Assembly (NCBI RefSeq): GCF_025949695.1
Contig: NZ_JAPDFL010000001.1
Span: 1,608,501 to 1,672,500 of the forward strand
DNA from: Pararhodobacter zhoushanensis
GTDB taxonomy: Bacteria; Pseudomonadota; Alphaproteobacteria; Rhodobacterales; Rhodobacteraceae
Length of the DNA: 64,000 nt
Reading direction: 5' to 3'
In this document: piece by piece, positions 63,621 through 64,000 of the stretch
Layout of the letters: every line of letters begins with the position of its first letter
Numbering within the stretch: position 1 is the stretch's first letter
Notes under the pieces: generated by a model
Told to the model about the DNA's origin: nothing
Seen by the model: only the letters and a program-made list of their open reading frames with translations
Databases searched by the model: none
Program-made: the position numbers and the translations under genes

Positions 63621-64000
63621 TTACTCGGTCACTTCGGCGACGATCCCGGCCAGCAAGTCGTTAACCGGTGCCATGCTCTCGGCGTCGCGGTGCATGTAGC
63701 CGATCATCACCTCTTCGCCCGGGCGTTCGATCACGTCGATCCCGTAGGGGCAGTAGGCGATGTTGCGCCAGTCGGCCTCCATCACCGCGCGCGAGGTGGC
63801 GGCAGAGCAGAACATGAAGATCTCGGCATTGGTAAACAGTACCACCTCGCTGCCGATATCGGCGCGGGTGCGCTCCAGCATCTCGCCGACATGGCTGGTA
63901 TAGTCGATGTTCAGGCCCCGCCCGACGATGGCCGATTCCAACGCGAAGGTGGTGTCTTCATAGGACATGCCGCTGGGGGTCAGGACGAACTCGTCAGCAA
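63621..64000 (-). CDS. DUF302 domain protein (partial, 5' end outside window)
   Basis: The visible part ends at 63621 and is open to the right edge. An ATG at 63968 exists, but the in-frame codons before it (ADEFVLTPSG) read like the start of a mature exported protein, so the true start lies beyond 64000. DUF302 features are SYEDTTFALESAIVGRGLNI, VVLFTNAEIFMFCSAATSRA and YCPYGIDVIERPGEEV. The function of DUF302 proteins is not established. The gene is convergent with msrQ. Confidence 0.82.
   Translation of the reverse strand, partial: ADEFVLTPSGMSYEDTTFALESAIVGRGLNIDYTSHVGEMLERTRADIGSEVVLFTNAEIFMFCSAATSRAVMEADWRNIAYCPYGIDVIERPGEEVMIGYMHRDAESMAPVNDLLAGIVAEVTE

Overview
The window is GC-rich, densely packed bacterial chromosome. 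It looks like an alphaproteobacterium of the Rhodobacterales (Roseobacter/Paracoccus-type). The clues are TRAP, TAXI and tripartite-tricarboxylate transporters, a dihydroorotase-like protein with a degenerate metal motif, many TGATG and ATGA gene overlaps, and protein sequences typical of that group. I see no rRNA, tRNA, CRISPR array, insertion sequence, integrase or phage gene.

Layout. 1-6.2 kb (minus strand): housekeeping genes, with a dihydroorotase-like gene cut by the window edge, a PH-domain membrane protein, hflC-hflK, glutathione reductase and hisA. 6.4-12.1 kb: a sodium:solute symporter with a 62-residue membrane partner, an EamA exporter, a DUF2147 protein, an EVE/glyoxalase pair and a WYL regulator. 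11.2-17.9 kb: 4-hydroxybenzoate hydroxylase (pobA) with a divergent AraC regulator, a TAXI-TRAP transporter, a dienelactone hydrolase and a TSUP permease. 18-24 kb: gamma-glutamyltransferase plus an AbrB-like permease with a divergent GntR regulator, a nitroreductase plus a divergent HxlR regulator, and a frameshifted AEC transporter. 24-27 kb: a di-haem peroxidase and an FG-GAP/ASPIC secreted protein. 27-33.2 kb: a ROK regulator and a xylose-type ABC transporter with xylulokinase.

34-50.4 kb is the most interesting part, an aromatic catabolic island. It carries pcaF-pcaJ-pcaI with an IclR regulator, then a LysR regulator divergent from maleylacetate reductase, hydroxyquinol-type intradiol dioxygenase and an aldehyde dehydrogenase. 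Next comes a complete indole-3-acetate (iac)-type operon (amidase, IacA, IacB, Rieske IacC/IacD, SDR IacE, reductase IacF, flavin reductase IacG), closed by a MarR repressor. A SnoaL-like gene diverges from it across a 354-bp control region with three copies of one motif and a perfect 15-bp palindrome. I infer that the island opens the indole ring and feeds 3-oxoadipate to succinyl-CoA and acetyl-CoA.

50.5-62 kb: a DctPQM TRAP transporter directly after the iac genes, an AraC regulator, a class III aminotransferase, a TctCBA transporter, an FAD-linked oxidase and a frameshifted aromatic amino-acid-type decarboxylase. 62-64 kb: msrP-msrQ (periplasmic methionine sulfoxide repair) and a DUF302 gene cut by the right edge. 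Four genes carry single-base frame disruptions. Two lie in poly-G runs and two at the same GATCTCG heptamer, so sequencing error must be excluded before calling any of them a pseudogene.
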